Shown: piece by piece, positions 1 through 7,269 of the stretch
How the letters are laid out: the number at the start of each line of letters is the position of its first letter
Numbering within the stretch: position 1 is the stretch's first letter
Origin: Elusimicrobiota bacterium
GTDB lineage: Bacteria; Elusimicrobiota; Elusimicrobia; UBA1565; UBA9628
DNA length: 41,213 nucleotides
Reading direction: 5' to 3'
Assembly: GCA_027452025.1 (NCBI GenBank)
Contig: DAIDHI010000026.1
Location: 1 to 41,213, forward strand
Notes under the pieces: generated by a model
Databases searched by the model: none
The model's input: only the letters and a program-made list of their open reading frames with translations
Told to the model about the DNA's origin: nothing
Made by a program: the position numbers and the translations under genes

Positions 1-56
1 GTGATGGTGTTCAAATCCGTCGCTTCGATGGTCGCTTCCTTGCGCTTGAATGCCAT
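1..56 (-). CDS. Unknown protein, 5' end only (cut by window edge)
   Basis: An ATG at 56-54 on the minus strand is preceded by a strong AAGGAGG site and reads MAFKRKEATIEATDLNTI before the window ends. It lies 25 bases downstream of the KAS II gene on the same strand, so it is probably the next gene of the fatty-acid operon. Eighteen residues show no signal peptide or known motif and are too few to assign a family. Confidence 0.55.
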   Translation of the reverse strand, partial: MAFKRKEATIEATDLNTI

Positions 57-81
57 GTTCGCTTCGTCCTCCTTGAATGAG

Positions 82-1389
82 CTAACGTCCGCCCCAGCGC
101 TTGAAGAGCGCGCAGCCGTTGACGTCTCCGAAGCCGAAAGAGGCCTTGATGACGCAGTCGAGCTCGGCCTGCCGCGCTTGGCGCGGGATGCTGCGCTCAA
201 TTTTAGCAATTTGCGGATGGATCTCGTCGCAATTGATGGAGGGATGCACGTAGCCGCGGGCGATTTGATCCGCCACCGCGACGCATTCCAGGGCCCCGGC
301 CGCGCCCAGGCAGTGCCCGATCATGGACTTGGTGGACTGGATGAGGGGGAATTTCTCGGGCGCAAGCTCCAGGGCTTTAAGCCAGCTGGAGATTTCCCTC
401 GGATCCGCGGCCGTGGAGGTCAAGTGCCCGTTGATAAGCGAGAGGCTGGAGGGGGAAATGCCCGAGTCCTTGACCACTCTCTGGATGCAGCGCGCCACGC
501 CGTCCGGGTTGGGAAAAGTCATGGTGCCGCCGTCTCTTTGCCCGCCCGAATTGCAGAAGGCGCAGACCAGCTCGCAGAGGATTTTGGCCCCGCGCTTTTG
601 CGCGGACTCGAGGGTTTCGATGCGCAGGATGCCGGCCCCGCCGGAGGGGACAAAGCCGCAGGCGCCGGCGCCCATGGGCTGCGAGCCTTTTTCCGGCGCC
701 TCGTTGAAGCGCGAGCACAACACGTCTCTCATGGCGTCAAAGCCGGCCCAGATGCCGTAGTGCGTTCCTTCGGCGCCGCCCACGTACATGGCGTCGGCAA
801 AGCCCAGTTGCAGGTGCTTCCAGCCCTCGAAAATCGCCTCGGTCCCGGTGTTGCAGGCGGAGCTGTTCGAGGAGGTCTGAGCGCCCAGGCCCAGGAAACG
901 GCCGACGGCCACGGAGGTCGAGCTGTTCATGATCTTGGGCACGACGTCTGCGCCCATGGCAAGGGCGCCGCGGCCGGGCTCCTGGCTTTTCGCCTCGGCC
1001 ATGGTCGGGGCGAGCTCCTGAAAAAGCGTGTCCATGCCGCCGATGCCGCAGCCCACGATGGCTCCGGCGTCCCAATCAACCGGGCTGCCCTGGTAATTCT
1101 TGGCGTCCACGCTCAGGCCCGCGTCCTTGGCGCATTCGACCGCGGCCAAGACGGCATAAATCATGGCCTCGCTCATCTTGTGATAATCGGCCTCGGCGAG
1201 GACGGCGAGAATGGCCTCCTCGTCCAGCGGCGGCACGCCGCCGATTTGGCAGGCGAAGTTGAGTTCCTTAAAGTCCTCGTGCCGGCTGATGCCGGACTTG
1301 CCGGCTTTCAAGGCCTCGCGGAACGCCGGCACGCCCACGCCGTTGGGGGCCACCGCGCCCAGCCCCGTCACCACCACGCGCTTTTTCAT
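82..1389 (-). CDS. fabF: Beta-ketoacyl-ACP synthase II-type (FabF-like KAS)
   Basis: Condensing enzyme of type II fatty-acid synthesis, which extends an acyl-ACP with malonyl-ACP in the cytoplasm. The 435-residue protein has the thiolase-fold Cys-His-His triad: Cys179 in SSACNTG, His322 in NGHLTST and His359 in SMIGHCLGAAG. The first His motif has Leu where FabF normally has Gly (usual form NAHGTST), so this is a divergent KAS branch. I chose the ATG at 1389 because it overlaps the dehydratase stop (ATGA), has GGAGGCG upstream and starts the typical MKKRVVVTGLG; an in-frame ATG 30 bases earlier would add ten unlike residues. It is the fifth gene of the operon. No ACP or malonyl transferase gene is visible, so primary versus specialised lipid synthesis is open. 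Confidence 0.93.
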   Translation of the reverse strand: MKKRVVVTGLGAVAPNGVGVPAFREALKAGKSGISRHEDFKELNFACQIGGVPPLDEEAILAVLAEADYHKMSEAMIYAVLAAVECAKDAGLSVDAKNYQGSPVDWDAGAIVGCGIGGMDTLFQELAPTMAEAKSQEPGRGALAMGADVVPKIMNSSTSVAVGRFLGLGAQTSSNSSACNTGTEAIFEGWKHLQLGFADAMYVGGAEGTHYGIWAGFDAMRDVLCSRFNEAPEKGSQPMGAGACGFVPSGGAGILRIETLESAQKRGAKILCELVCAFCNSGGQRDGGTMTFPNPDGVARCIQRVVKDSGISPSSLSLINGHLTSTAADPREISSWLKALELAPEKFPLIQSTKSMIGHCLGAAGALECVAVADQIARGYVHPSINCDEIHPQIAKIERSIPRQARQAELDCVIKASFGFGDVNGCALFKRWGGR

Positions 1390-1877
1390 TTGAGCGCCTC
1401 CGAGTTTCTGGGCACCCACATGCCGGAAGTCTTGCCGGAAAAAATCTCCTCGCCGTCCTTGGGCCCGCCGTCGAACTGGATCTCGATCTCGGCCACGAGC
1501 TTGTTGCCGCGGAAATAGCCTTCCTCGCCGAACGTCGCCTGGCAGGCCACGCGGTCGCCGGGGCGTACCATCTTCCTGAAGAAGCCCTTGTCGACCTGCG
1601 TGAAGAAGCCCATCAGCTGTTGGAGCTCCTCGGGCGTCGTCTTCGAGGTCATGTGGTAGATGCCCCAGGCGACGTTGCCGGTCTGGGCGGCCATCTCGAT
1701 GAGCTTGACGCCCGGCACGACGGGATTGTCGGGGAAGTGGCCGGCGCAGTCCTCTTGCTTCCAGGTGTAGCGCGTGACGATGTGCTGTCCGTCCATCTCG
1801 ACGATCTCGTCGATGAAGCGCATCGGACGCTGCTGAGGCAGGCGGGCCAGGACTTCGGCGGGGGTCAGGTCGTTCAC
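1386..1877 (-). CDS. fabZ: FabZ-like 3-hydroxyacyl-ACP dehydratase (hotdog fold)
   Basis: Predicted to dehydrate 3-hydroxyacyl-ACP to the trans-2-enoyl form. The 163-residue product contains the FabZ signature: His47 in AGHFPDNPVVPG and Glu61 in LIEMAAQ, the catalytic pair of the family. The start is a GTG at 1877 that overlaps the stop of the upstream reductase gene by four bases (GTGA), and its own stop overlaps the KAS start by ATGA, so translation is probably coupled. The region after about residue 95 is longer and more acidic than in typical FabZ. Placement between ketoreductase and KAS supports the call. Confidence 0.88.
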   Translation of the reverse strand: MNDLTPAEVLARLPQQRPMRFIDEIVEMDGQHIVTRYTWKQEDCAGHFPDNPVVPGVKLIEMAAQTGNVAWGIYHMTSKTTPEELQQLMGFFTQVDKGFFRKMVRPGDRVACQATFGEEGYFRGNKLVAEIEIQFDGGPKDGEEIFSGKTSGMWVPRNSEALK

Positions 1878-2599
1878 AGGATCATGCCTCCGTCCACGGC
1901 CAGGACGGCGCCGTTGATGTAGTCGTTTTCGACGAGCTGCCCGACGGCCGAGGCCACGGCCTCCGCCTGGCCGAACTCGCCCAGCGCAATCTGGGAACGG
2001 ATCTTCTCTTTCATCGCCTCATCGATGCCCTCCGTCATGGCCGTCTCGATGAAGCCCGGCGCCACGGCGTTGACGCGCACGCCCCGCGGCCCGAGCTCGG
2101 CGGCGAACTGGCGCGTGAGCTCTTCCAGCGCGGCCTTGGAGGCGCGGTAGAGGGCGCTGCCGACCAGCGCCTTGCGCGCGAGCACGGAGCTGACGTTGAC
2201 GATGACGCCCGAGCCCGCGCCCATCATCTCTTTTCCGAAGTCCTTCATCAAGAAGACGGCGCTGCGCAGGTTTGTGTTGATGATCGCGTCGAAGGACGAC
2301 TCCTGGATCAAGAGCGCCGGCTCGTGCGGCTTGTCGACGCCGGCGTTGTTGACCAGGATGTAGGGCGTGCCCTCTTTGAGCGCCGCTTCGAGGAGAGTCC
2401 TTCGCCCGTCGGCCGTGGAGATGTCGGCTTTGACGAGAAAGCTGTTCGGGATGTCCTTCCCAAGCGCCTCGGCTTTCGCGTGGTTGCCGAAGTAATGCAG
2501 GCCGAGGCGCAAAGCGCCGTCGCTTTTTCGAGCCAGCATCCTGGCGACGGCGCTCCCTATCCCTCCGGATGCTCCGGTGATTATCGCGACGTCGGCCAT
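1874..2599 (-). CDS. fabG: 3-oxoacyl-ACP reductase (FabG-like SDR)
   Basis: Short-chain dehydrogenase predicted to reduce 3-oxoacyl-ACP with NADPH. In 241 residues it has the Rossmann motif TGASGGIG (residues 9-16), NNAG (84-87), catalytic Ser138 in VNVSS, and Tyr151/Lys155 in the Y-x3-K arrangement (YRASK). The C-terminus VLAVDGGMIL is the usual FabG ending. It starts one base after the KAS III stop codon and its stop overlaps the dehydratase GTG. The Y-x3-K spacing separates it from the enoyl reductase at the head of the operon, which has Y-x6-K. Confidence 0.9.
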   Translation of the reverse strand: MADVAIITGASGGIGSAVARMLARKSDGALRLGLHYFGNHAKAEALGKDIPNSFLVKADISTADGRRTLLEAALKEGTPYILVNNAGVDKPHEPALLIQESSFDAIINTNLRSAVFLMKDFGKEMMGAGSGVIVNVSSVLARKALVGSALYRASKAALEELTRQFAAELGPRGVRVNAVAPGFIETAMTEGIDEAMKEKIRSQIALGEFGQAEAVASAVGQLVENDYINGAVLAVDGGMIL

Positions 2600-2600
2600 A

Positions 2601-3602
2601 TTAAAGGACCTCCATGTACCCGCCGCCCCAGGCCAGGCCCGAGCCCAGCACGGCGTAGACGAGCTGGTCGCCCTTGTGGAGCTTGTCGAGATTCTGCGCG
2701 ATCACCGACGGACAGCCGGCCGCGGCGATGTTGCCCTGCTCGCGGACGTTGCGCAGGTGGCGCTCGGGCGGAAGGCGCAGGTGCCCGATGATGGAGTCCT
2801 GCATGACGTAGTTGGCCTGGTGGGCCACGGTGTAGCAGTTCTCGGCGTAGAGGCCCTTCTGCCGGGCGATCTCCTCGAACATCTCGCAGGTCTTGCGGAT
2901 GGAGAACTCCCGCACGGCCGCGCCGTTTTGGCAGAAATGGCCGGCGGTGTCGATGACGATGTCGTCGGCGCCCTCGGGCCGGGTCTCGAAGATCATGGGC
3001 TCGACCTTCAGTCGGCCCGGGTGGCGCGCGGAGACCACCTGGGCGGCGGCGCCGTCGCCCCAGATGTAGCCGTCGATGCTCTTGGGAGAGTAGTCCGTGC
3101 GCGTAGTGTAGGCGCTGCTTTGCACGCACAAGACGAACTCCGGCAGCTTCTCTTCGCGCATCGCTCCCAATAGGTGCATGTGCCGCGCGAAGCTCGAGCA
3201 GGCGCTATTGACGTCGCAATGAGGGCCGGAGCCGACGCCGAGGGCCTTGGCGACGAGGTTGGCGAAGCTCGGGATCGTCTCGAAGGGCGTGTCGTCGTTG
3301 GCCACGACCCAGCCGACCTGGGAGGCCTTGACGCCGGCCTGCGCCAGAGCCGAGCGCGCGGCGGCCGCGGCCATCGTGAGGGGAGTCTCGCCGTGCGAGC
3401 GGGCGTAGGCCATCGCCTGCCAGGGGTTCTTGTTCTTCGTTTCCTTGATGTAGTCGCGGCCGAGGATGGAGTAGCGCCGCTCGATGCCGAGGCGCGAGTC
3501 CACCCAATCCCGGCCGCGCTCCAGGCCCACTTTCTCGTGCAGGAAGTCGTTGGTGATCTCGTTTTTGGGCAGGTACCAGCCCACGCCGAGGAGACTGAGC
3601 AC
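2601..3602 (-). CDS. fabH: Beta-ketoacyl-ACP synthase III (FabH-like)
   Basis: Predicted initiating condensing enzyme. The 333-residue protein has the full KAS III triad: Cys135 in DVNSACSSF, His261 in VAHQANYVM and Asn291 in EQGNIAAAG. The N-terminus (LSLLGVGWYLPKNEITND) matches the family start. The start codon is a GTG three bases after the stop of the upstream reductase, with GAGG very close, so coupling is more likely than independent initiation. The segment at about 42-75 (RYSILGRDYIKETKNKNP) is longer than in E. coli FabH and may influence substrate choice; the primer specificity cannot be read from sequence. Confidence 0.88.
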   Translation of the reverse strand: MLSLLGVGWYLPKNEITNDFLHEKVGLERGRDWVDSRLGIERRYSILGRDYIKETKNKNPWQAMAYARSHGETPLTMAAAAARSALAQAGVKASQVGWVVANDDTPFETIPSFANLVAKALGVGSGPHCDVNSACSSFARHMHLLGAMREEKLPEFVLCVQSSAYTTRTDYSPKSIDGYIWGDGAAAQVVSARHPGRLKVEPMIFETRPEGADDIVIDTAGHFCQNGAAVREFSIRKTCEMFEEIARQKGLYAENCYTVAHQANYVMQDSIIGHLRLPPERHLRNVREQGNIAAAGCPSVIAQNLDKLHKGDQLVYAVLGSGLAWGGGYMEVL

Positions 3603-3605
3603 GCC

Positions 3606-4556
3606 TCAGGACCCCGAGATCGCCTCGCCGCCGTCGACGCGGACGATCGTGCCGTTGATCCAGCGGCCGCCGGGCAGGCAAAGGGCGTGGATGGCCTCGG
3701 CGACGTCCTCGGGGGCGGTGAGGCGGTGATAGGGGTTGCGCACCCGCGCCTGGGCCTTCATGAGGTCGAAGTTCGGGATGGCGTTGCCGGCCGGGGTGTC
3801 GGTGATGCCGGCCTGGACGATGAAGGAGCGCGCCCCGTAAGGGGCCAGCTCGAGCGCCATCGCGCGGCAGGAGGCCTCGAGGGCGGTCTTGGCGGCCGAG
3901 ACGGCGCCGTAGCCGCGCCAAGCCACCTCGTTGCCTTCGGAGGTCATCGCGACCAGGCGCGCCTCGGGCGAGAGCAGCCCTTCCTTGCACAGCTCGCGGC
4001 CCCAGAGCATGTAATCGTAGCCCATCATGAAGATCGTGCGCTCGCAGTCCTCCTGCTCGAGCAGGGTGTCCTTGTAGGGGATCTTCGAGTCGGCCAGCGC
4101 GTAGAGCGCGTCGGCGCCCTTGTCGTGGAAGGCGGCGTTGACGGCGGCCTTCACTTTCTCGGCGGGCAGCCCGAGCTGCTCGGCCAGCGCCTTGATCGCC
4201 TGGCCCTTGAAATCCGGAGACTTCTCCTCGACGAGCAGCTTGCAGGCGCCGGCGGCCACCGAGTGCATGAAGAGATGGACCTTGCCGGCCCCGGCCTTCT
4301 CCATGACGCTTTCGAAGACCTCTCCGCGGCCGTCCTCCTCGAAGAGGTTGACGTTGTGGGTGACGAGCTGCACGCCCTGCGCGCGGATCTCGTCGAAGTG
4401 GGGCTTTATGACGGTCTCGACCGTCCCTTCCTTGTCCTTGTGGCCGATCAGTATGTTCATGCCGGCCTTGGCCAGGCGCTTGGCGGTGGCCAGGCCGAAG
4501 CCCGAAGACCCGCCCAAGATGACGGCCCAGTATCCGTCCAGAGATTGTCGATCCAT
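3606..4556 (-). CDS. Enoyl-ACP reductase of the SDR superfamily (FabL/FabI-like)
   Basis: First gene of the fatty-acid operon, predicted to reduce enoyl-ACP with NAD(P)H. It has a Rossmann motif GGSSGFG (residues 15-21) and Tyr216/Lys223 in RGYGAVSAAK. The Tyr-x6-Lys spacing is the hallmark of enoyl-ACP reductases, as opposed to Tyr-x3-Lys in ketoreductases. The tail around NGTIVRVDGGEAISG resembles FabL and FabI ends. At 316 residues it exceeds FabL (about 250), mainly through an insert at roughly 105-175 before the active-site strand. The ATG at 4556 lies six bases after a TATAAT box, so the mRNA may be leaderless. A gene symbol is withheld because FabI, FabL and related branches cannot be separated by eye. 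Confidence 0.8.
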   Translation of the reverse strand: MDRQSLDGYWAVILGGSSGFGLATAKRLAKAGMNILIGHKDKEGTVETVIKPHFDEIRAQGVQLVTHNVNLFEEDGRGEVFESVMEKAGAGKVHLFMHSVAAGACKLLVEEKSPDFKGQAIKALAEQLGLPAEKVKAAVNAAFHDKGADALYALADSKIPYKDTLLEQEDCERTIFMMGYDYMLWGRELCKEGLLSPEARLVAMTSEGNEVAWRGYGAVSAAKTALEASCRAMALELAPYGARSFIVQAGITDTPAGNAIPNFDLMKAQARVRNPYHRLTAPEDVAEAIHALCLPGGRWINGTIVRVDGGEAISGS

Positions 4557-4562
4557 CGAAAA

Positions 4563-4568
4563 ATTATA
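4563..4568 (-). promoter_or_regulatory. -10 box TATAAT of the fatty-acid operon
   Basis: A perfect TATAAT on the minus strand ends six bases before the ATG at 4556. Transcription would start at or next to the A of the ATG, giving a leaderless mRNA. No convincing -35 hexamer lies 16-18 bases upstream. Confidence 0.65.
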
Positions 4569-4609
4569 TCAAAACGCCCCCCGGCCCCGATTGACCGCGC
4601 TCAATCTGG

Positions 4610-4615
4610 TACAAT
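4610..4615 (+). promoter_or_regulatory. -10 box TACAAT of the EamA transporter gene
   Basis: TACAAT ends eight bases before the ATG at 4624 and no Shine-Dalgarno site lies between. A TTGACC at 4591-4596 is only 13 bases upstream of the box, too close for a standard -35. The 67-base gap 4557-4623 thus holds two divergent start-proximal promoters. Confidence 0.55.
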
Positions 4616-4623
4616 GGCTCGCC

Positions 4624-5538
4624 ATGGCGGCGTCGTCGATCTTCTTCCTCGCGCTCTCCAACGTCCTGGGCGGCTCCTCCTTCGCGGCCACGGCTCGCGC
4701 GCTGCGCTGGCTGGGCCCTTTCCCCGTCGTGTTCTGGCGCACCGCCATCGCCGCCGTTCTCCTGTTCCCGGGCCTGCGCGGGGCCCGGCTGCGCGAGATT
4801 TCCGCCGGCGCTTGGGCGCGCATGGCCGCCGTGGGCTTCTTCGGCCTGGCCGCTCCCGTCATGGTCGGAGCCTTCGGCCAGACGCTTTCGTCGGCCGCCA
4901 ACGCCTCGCTGCTGGTGGGGTTCGAGCCTGTCTCGATCGTTTTGCTGTCGGCGATGTTTTTGGGCGAGCGGCTGGGCTGGGTCAAGGCTTTCGCCGTGGC
5001 CGCGGGGCTGGCCGGCTCGGCGCTGATCGTCCTGCAGGGGGGCTTTCGCCTCACGCCCGGCCTGCGCGGCGACCTGCTGCTCTTCGCGCAAGGCTTCTTG
5101 TGGGCGCTCTACACCGTCATCGGCAAGGGCGCGCTCGAGGAGGTCTCGCCCGGGGTCTTCACGGCGCTGACGACCCTGTTCGCGCTCGTGCCGATGGGCG
5201 CCGCCGCCGCGGCGACCCATGCGGGCTTGCCGCCGCCGCAGGCCCTGCCCGCGCTGCTTTTCCTCGGCGCGGGCGTGGGTTGGCTGGCCACCTGGGCCTG
5301 GAACAAGGGCTTGGAGAAGGCGGCGGCGTCGAAGGTGGCGTTATTCGTCTTCCTGCAGCCCGTCGTCGGCGTTTTGCTCGGCGTCCTGCTGGAGGGCGAG
5401 CGGCTGACGGCGTGGAGCGCCGCGGGCGGAGCGCTTATTTTGCTCGGCGTCTACGCGGCCGCGAGATCCAAGGAGGCAGCCGATGAAGGTCAAGGTCTAC
5501 CAGTACGAGAAGTGCTCGACGTGCCGCAAGGCGCTTAA
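4624..5538 (+). CDS. EamA/DMT-superfamily permease
   Basis: Inner-membrane transporter of the drug/metabolite superfamily; substrate unknown. The 304-residue protein has about ten hydrophobic segments arranged as two EamA repeats, each ending in the pattern seen around FLGERLGWVKAFAVAAGLAG and LEGERLTAWSAAGGALILLG (Glu-Arg followed by a Gly-rich helix). The reading frame is open far upstream, but the ATG at 4624 is chosen because a -10 box ends eight bases before it and the protein then begins directly in the first membrane segment (MAASSIFFLALSNVLGGSS). The 3' end overlaps the next gene by 56 bases in another frame; the last twenty or so residues are hydrophilic and could be a read-on tail. 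Confidence 0.85.
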   Translation: MAASSIFFLALSNVLGGSSFAATARALRWLGPFPVVFWRTAIAAVLLFPGLRGARLREISAGAWARMAAVGFFGLAAPVMVGAFGQTLSSAANASLLVGFEPVSIVLLSAMFLGERLGWVKAFAVAAGLAGSALIVLQGGFRLTPGLRGDLLLFAQGFLWALYTVIGKGALEEVSPGVFTALTTLFALVPMGAAAAATHAGLPPPQALPALLFLGAGVGWLATWAWNKGLEKAAASKVALFVFLQPVVGVLLGVLLEGERLTAWSAAGGALILLGVYAAARSKEAADEGQGLPVREVLDVPQGA

Positions 5539-5839
5539 GTTCCTCGACGCGCGCGGCGTGGCCTACGAGAAGCTTTCGATCGTCGAGCAGCCGCCTTCGC
5601 GGGAGGAGTTGTCGGCGATGCTGGAGCGGCTCGGAGGAGAGCTGAGGCGGCTTTTCAATACCTCCGGCGAGCTTTACCGCGAGATGAAGATCTCGGAAAA
5701 GCTCAAGACGATGAAGCCGGCCGAGGCGGTCGAGTTGCTGCGGCGCCACGGCAAGCTCGTCAAGCGCCCTTTCGTCGTCGCCGAGAATGGCGGCCTCGTG
5801 GGCTTCCAAGAGCCGGAGTGGCGGGCGTTCTTTGGCTGA
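5483..5839 (+). CDS. ArsC/Spx-family thioredoxin-fold protein (YffB-like)
   Basis: Small cytoplasmic thioredoxin-fold protein of 118 residues. It begins KVYQYEKCSTCRKALKFL, with Cys11-x-x-Cys14 at the position of the arsenate reductase and Spx active site, and has the family core PPSREEL, LFNTSGELYRE and KRPFVV. The conserved Arg-Pro context (KRPFVVAENG) fits ArsC/YffB and Spx proteins. Function could be redox regulation or glutathione/thioredoxin-linked reduction; nothing nearby points to arsenic resistance. An AAGGAGG site before the ATG supports the start even though it lies inside the end of the EamA gene. Confidence 0.85.
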   Translation: MKVKVYQYEKCSTCRKALKFLDARGVAYEKLSIVEQPPSREELSAMLERLGGELRRLFNTSGELYREMKISEKLKTMKPAEAVELLRRHGKLVKRPFVVAENGGLVGFQEPEWRAFFG

Positions 5840-6004
5840 TCCCCGGCCGGAGGGTTCGTTTTACCGCCCCCGCTCTTAATATAAGGGAAAGAGCGTAGAT
5901 CGGAAGGCCTAGGCCCCTTGTCCGCGGCCGCGGCCCCAAGGGCCCAGGGCGGCGGGGGCGGGGGGCTCTATAATGGAAGCAGGACGTTTTTCGGAGGGAA
6001 AAAC
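5840..6004 (+). other. Intergenic region with promoter and leader
   Basis: 165 bases without a gene. It holds a small hairpin with 7-bp arms (5871-5877 and 5889-5895, no U-run after it), several G/C-rich partial palindromes, a TATAAT box at 5969-5974 and a Shine-Dalgarno GGAGGG at 5993-5998 six bases before the next ATG. No conserved RNA family is recognisable. Confidence 0.5.
5969..5974 (+). promoter_or_regulatory. -10 box TATAAT with a leadered start
   Basis: Perfect TATAAT 30 bases before the ATG at 6005. The predicted leader of about 24 bases contains GGAGGG. It is a useful contrast to the start-proximal boxes elsewhere. The -35 region is a G-run without a recognisable hexamer. Confidence 0.6.
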
Positions 6005-7234
6005 ATGCCTGCTTTGCGCAAAGCCGTGACCGGGACGGTCCTGATCTTCTGGAGCGCCGCCGCGCTCGCCGCCGAGTTCGCCAAGGGCCCGGCCGACATC
6101 CCGGCGCTGCCCGCCTTGCCGGTTCAGATGGACCTGCCGTTTCCGGCCGGCGTCCATGCCATCGAAGCGATGGATCCTCTGGCCAACGCGGCGCGCATCG
6201 CCCCGCAGGCCGCCGCGCCGTCGGCGCCGGCGCAGGCGCCCACCCTCGGCGCCATCCAAAAAGCTTTCGCGCCGCAGATCCGGGCGGCCGGCGACCGCCG
6301 AGCTTCCGACGGAGAGCTCTCCAGCGCCGGGCGGGCCGCTTACGACGGAGGCGGGGAGCTGCCGATGGACTCCGGCGGCGAGCCCGCGCGCTTGGCCGGC
6401 ACCGGCGGAGTCGTCAAGACGCCGCTGCCCAACCCGGGCCGCTTCTATGACCGGGCCTTCGCGGACGCCGTCTACTACGCGGGCCGCAAGGGCTTGCCCC
6501 GCGAATCCGTCTCCCTGGAGCGCATCACCGGCAACATCCCGGCCTCGGAAAACGCGGCTCACCTGATGTACGCCTTCGACGCGCAGTCGAACAAAAGGGC
6601 GTTCAAGATCTACGTCGATTTTTCCCCGCATTGGGCCTTGGCCGGGCAGGATTACGGCTCGCGGGTCTCCGTTTACGACCTCGGCTCGCCGGCCCAGGAC
6701 CGCGTCGCGAGCCACGAGGCCAGCCTGCCGCGGGCCGTCGTGCCGGCCCTGCGGGCGGCGCCGGAGACGGCGCTGCGCTTGGCGCGCGAGAAGGCGCCGC
6801 GGCTCTCTTCGCAGGTCAGCTTCAAGCTGGGCCTGACCCAGGGCCGGCCCGTCTACGTTTTCTACGACGCGCGCGGAGGCCGGGTGGCCGTCGACGCGCG
6901 CATGGGGCGCGTCAGCGTGCTCGAGGAGCCTTCGGGCTCCGCCGGAGCGGGCGCGCAATACCGCGCCTTGCGCGAGGCGTTGACCGGCCTGGTTCGCCGC
7001 GTCGCGCAGGCGCGGCCCAAGGTGGCGCGCGCCCAGATCGAGGCCGCGGCGCGCTCGGCCGCCTCGCAGAAGGGCCGGCCGTGGTCGCAGACGGAGTACG
7101 ACGCCAACCGCGCGCAAATCGCCTATCACCTGCAGCTGCACGGGGCGACGCAGGAGCAGCTCCGGCTGTTCTACGAGCTCACCGATAAGGCGCCCATCCT
7201 CAACGGGGGCTTCAATCCCTGGTCGGGCGATTAG
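6005..7234 (+). CDS. Secreted protein of unknown function
   Basis: A 409-residue exported protein that I do not recognise. Residues 1-22 form a signal peptide (basic start, hydrophobic core, cleavage near ALAA-EF). Residues about 30-115 are a Pro/Ala-rich low-complexity linker. From about 140 the sequence is more ordered, and around 255-310 there is a segment in which a helix with ALRLAREKAP is followed by a strand pattern PVYVFYDARGGRVAVD, loosely like a PepSY-type repeat. The start at 6005 is set by GGAGGG and the signal peptide; the open frame extends further upstream. It probably has its own promoter and no clear functional link to its neighbours. Confidence 0.75.
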   Translation: MPALRKAVTGTVLIFWSAAALAAEFAKGPADIPALPALPVQMDLPFPAGVHAIEAMDPLANAARIAPQAAAPSAPAQAPTLGAIQKAFAPQIRAAGDRRASDGELSSAGRAAYDGGGELPMDSGGEPARLAGTGGVVKTPLPNPGRFYDRAFADAVYYAGRKGLPRESVSLERITGNIPASENAAHLMYAFDAQSNKRAFKIYVDFSPHWALAGQDYGSRVSVYDLGSPAQDRVASHEASLPRAVVPALRAAPETALRLAREKAPRLSSQVSFKLGLTQGRPVYVFYDARGGRVAVDARMGRVSVLEEPSGSAGAGAQYRALREALTGLVRRVAQARPKVARAQIEAAARSAASQKGRPWSQTEYDANRAQIAYHLQLHGATQEQLRLFYELTDKAPILNGGFNPWSGD

Positions 7235-7254
7235 CCCGGGGCGGCCAAAAAGAG

Positions 7255-7260
7255 TAAAAT
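7255..7260 (+). promoter_or_regulatory. -10 box TAAAAT of the resB operon
   Basis: TAAAAT ends nine bases before the GTG at 7270, without a Shine-Dalgarno site between. An ATG formed by its last bases (7259-7261) opens only a four-codon frame ending in TGA at 7271-7273. Confidence 0.5.
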
Positions 7261-7269
7261 GACGGCGTC

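Noticed and set aside
1..1518. Open plus-strand frame through the KAS II gene
   Set aside because: Shadow of the minus-strand gene, which has a complete Cys-His-His triad.
4591..4615. TTGACC and TACAAT as a classical promoter pair for the EamA gene
   Set aside because: The spacer is 13 bases, too short for a sigma-70-type promoter; only the -10 is kept.
3174..5486. Long plus-strand open frame antisense to the enoyl reductase and KAS III genes
   Set aside because: Low-complexity translation, no start or ribosome site; the opposite strand carries clear catalytic motifs.
5871..5895. 7-bp hairpin after the ArsC/Spx-like gene as a terminator
   Set aside because: The loop is 11 bases and no T-run follows; stability is low.
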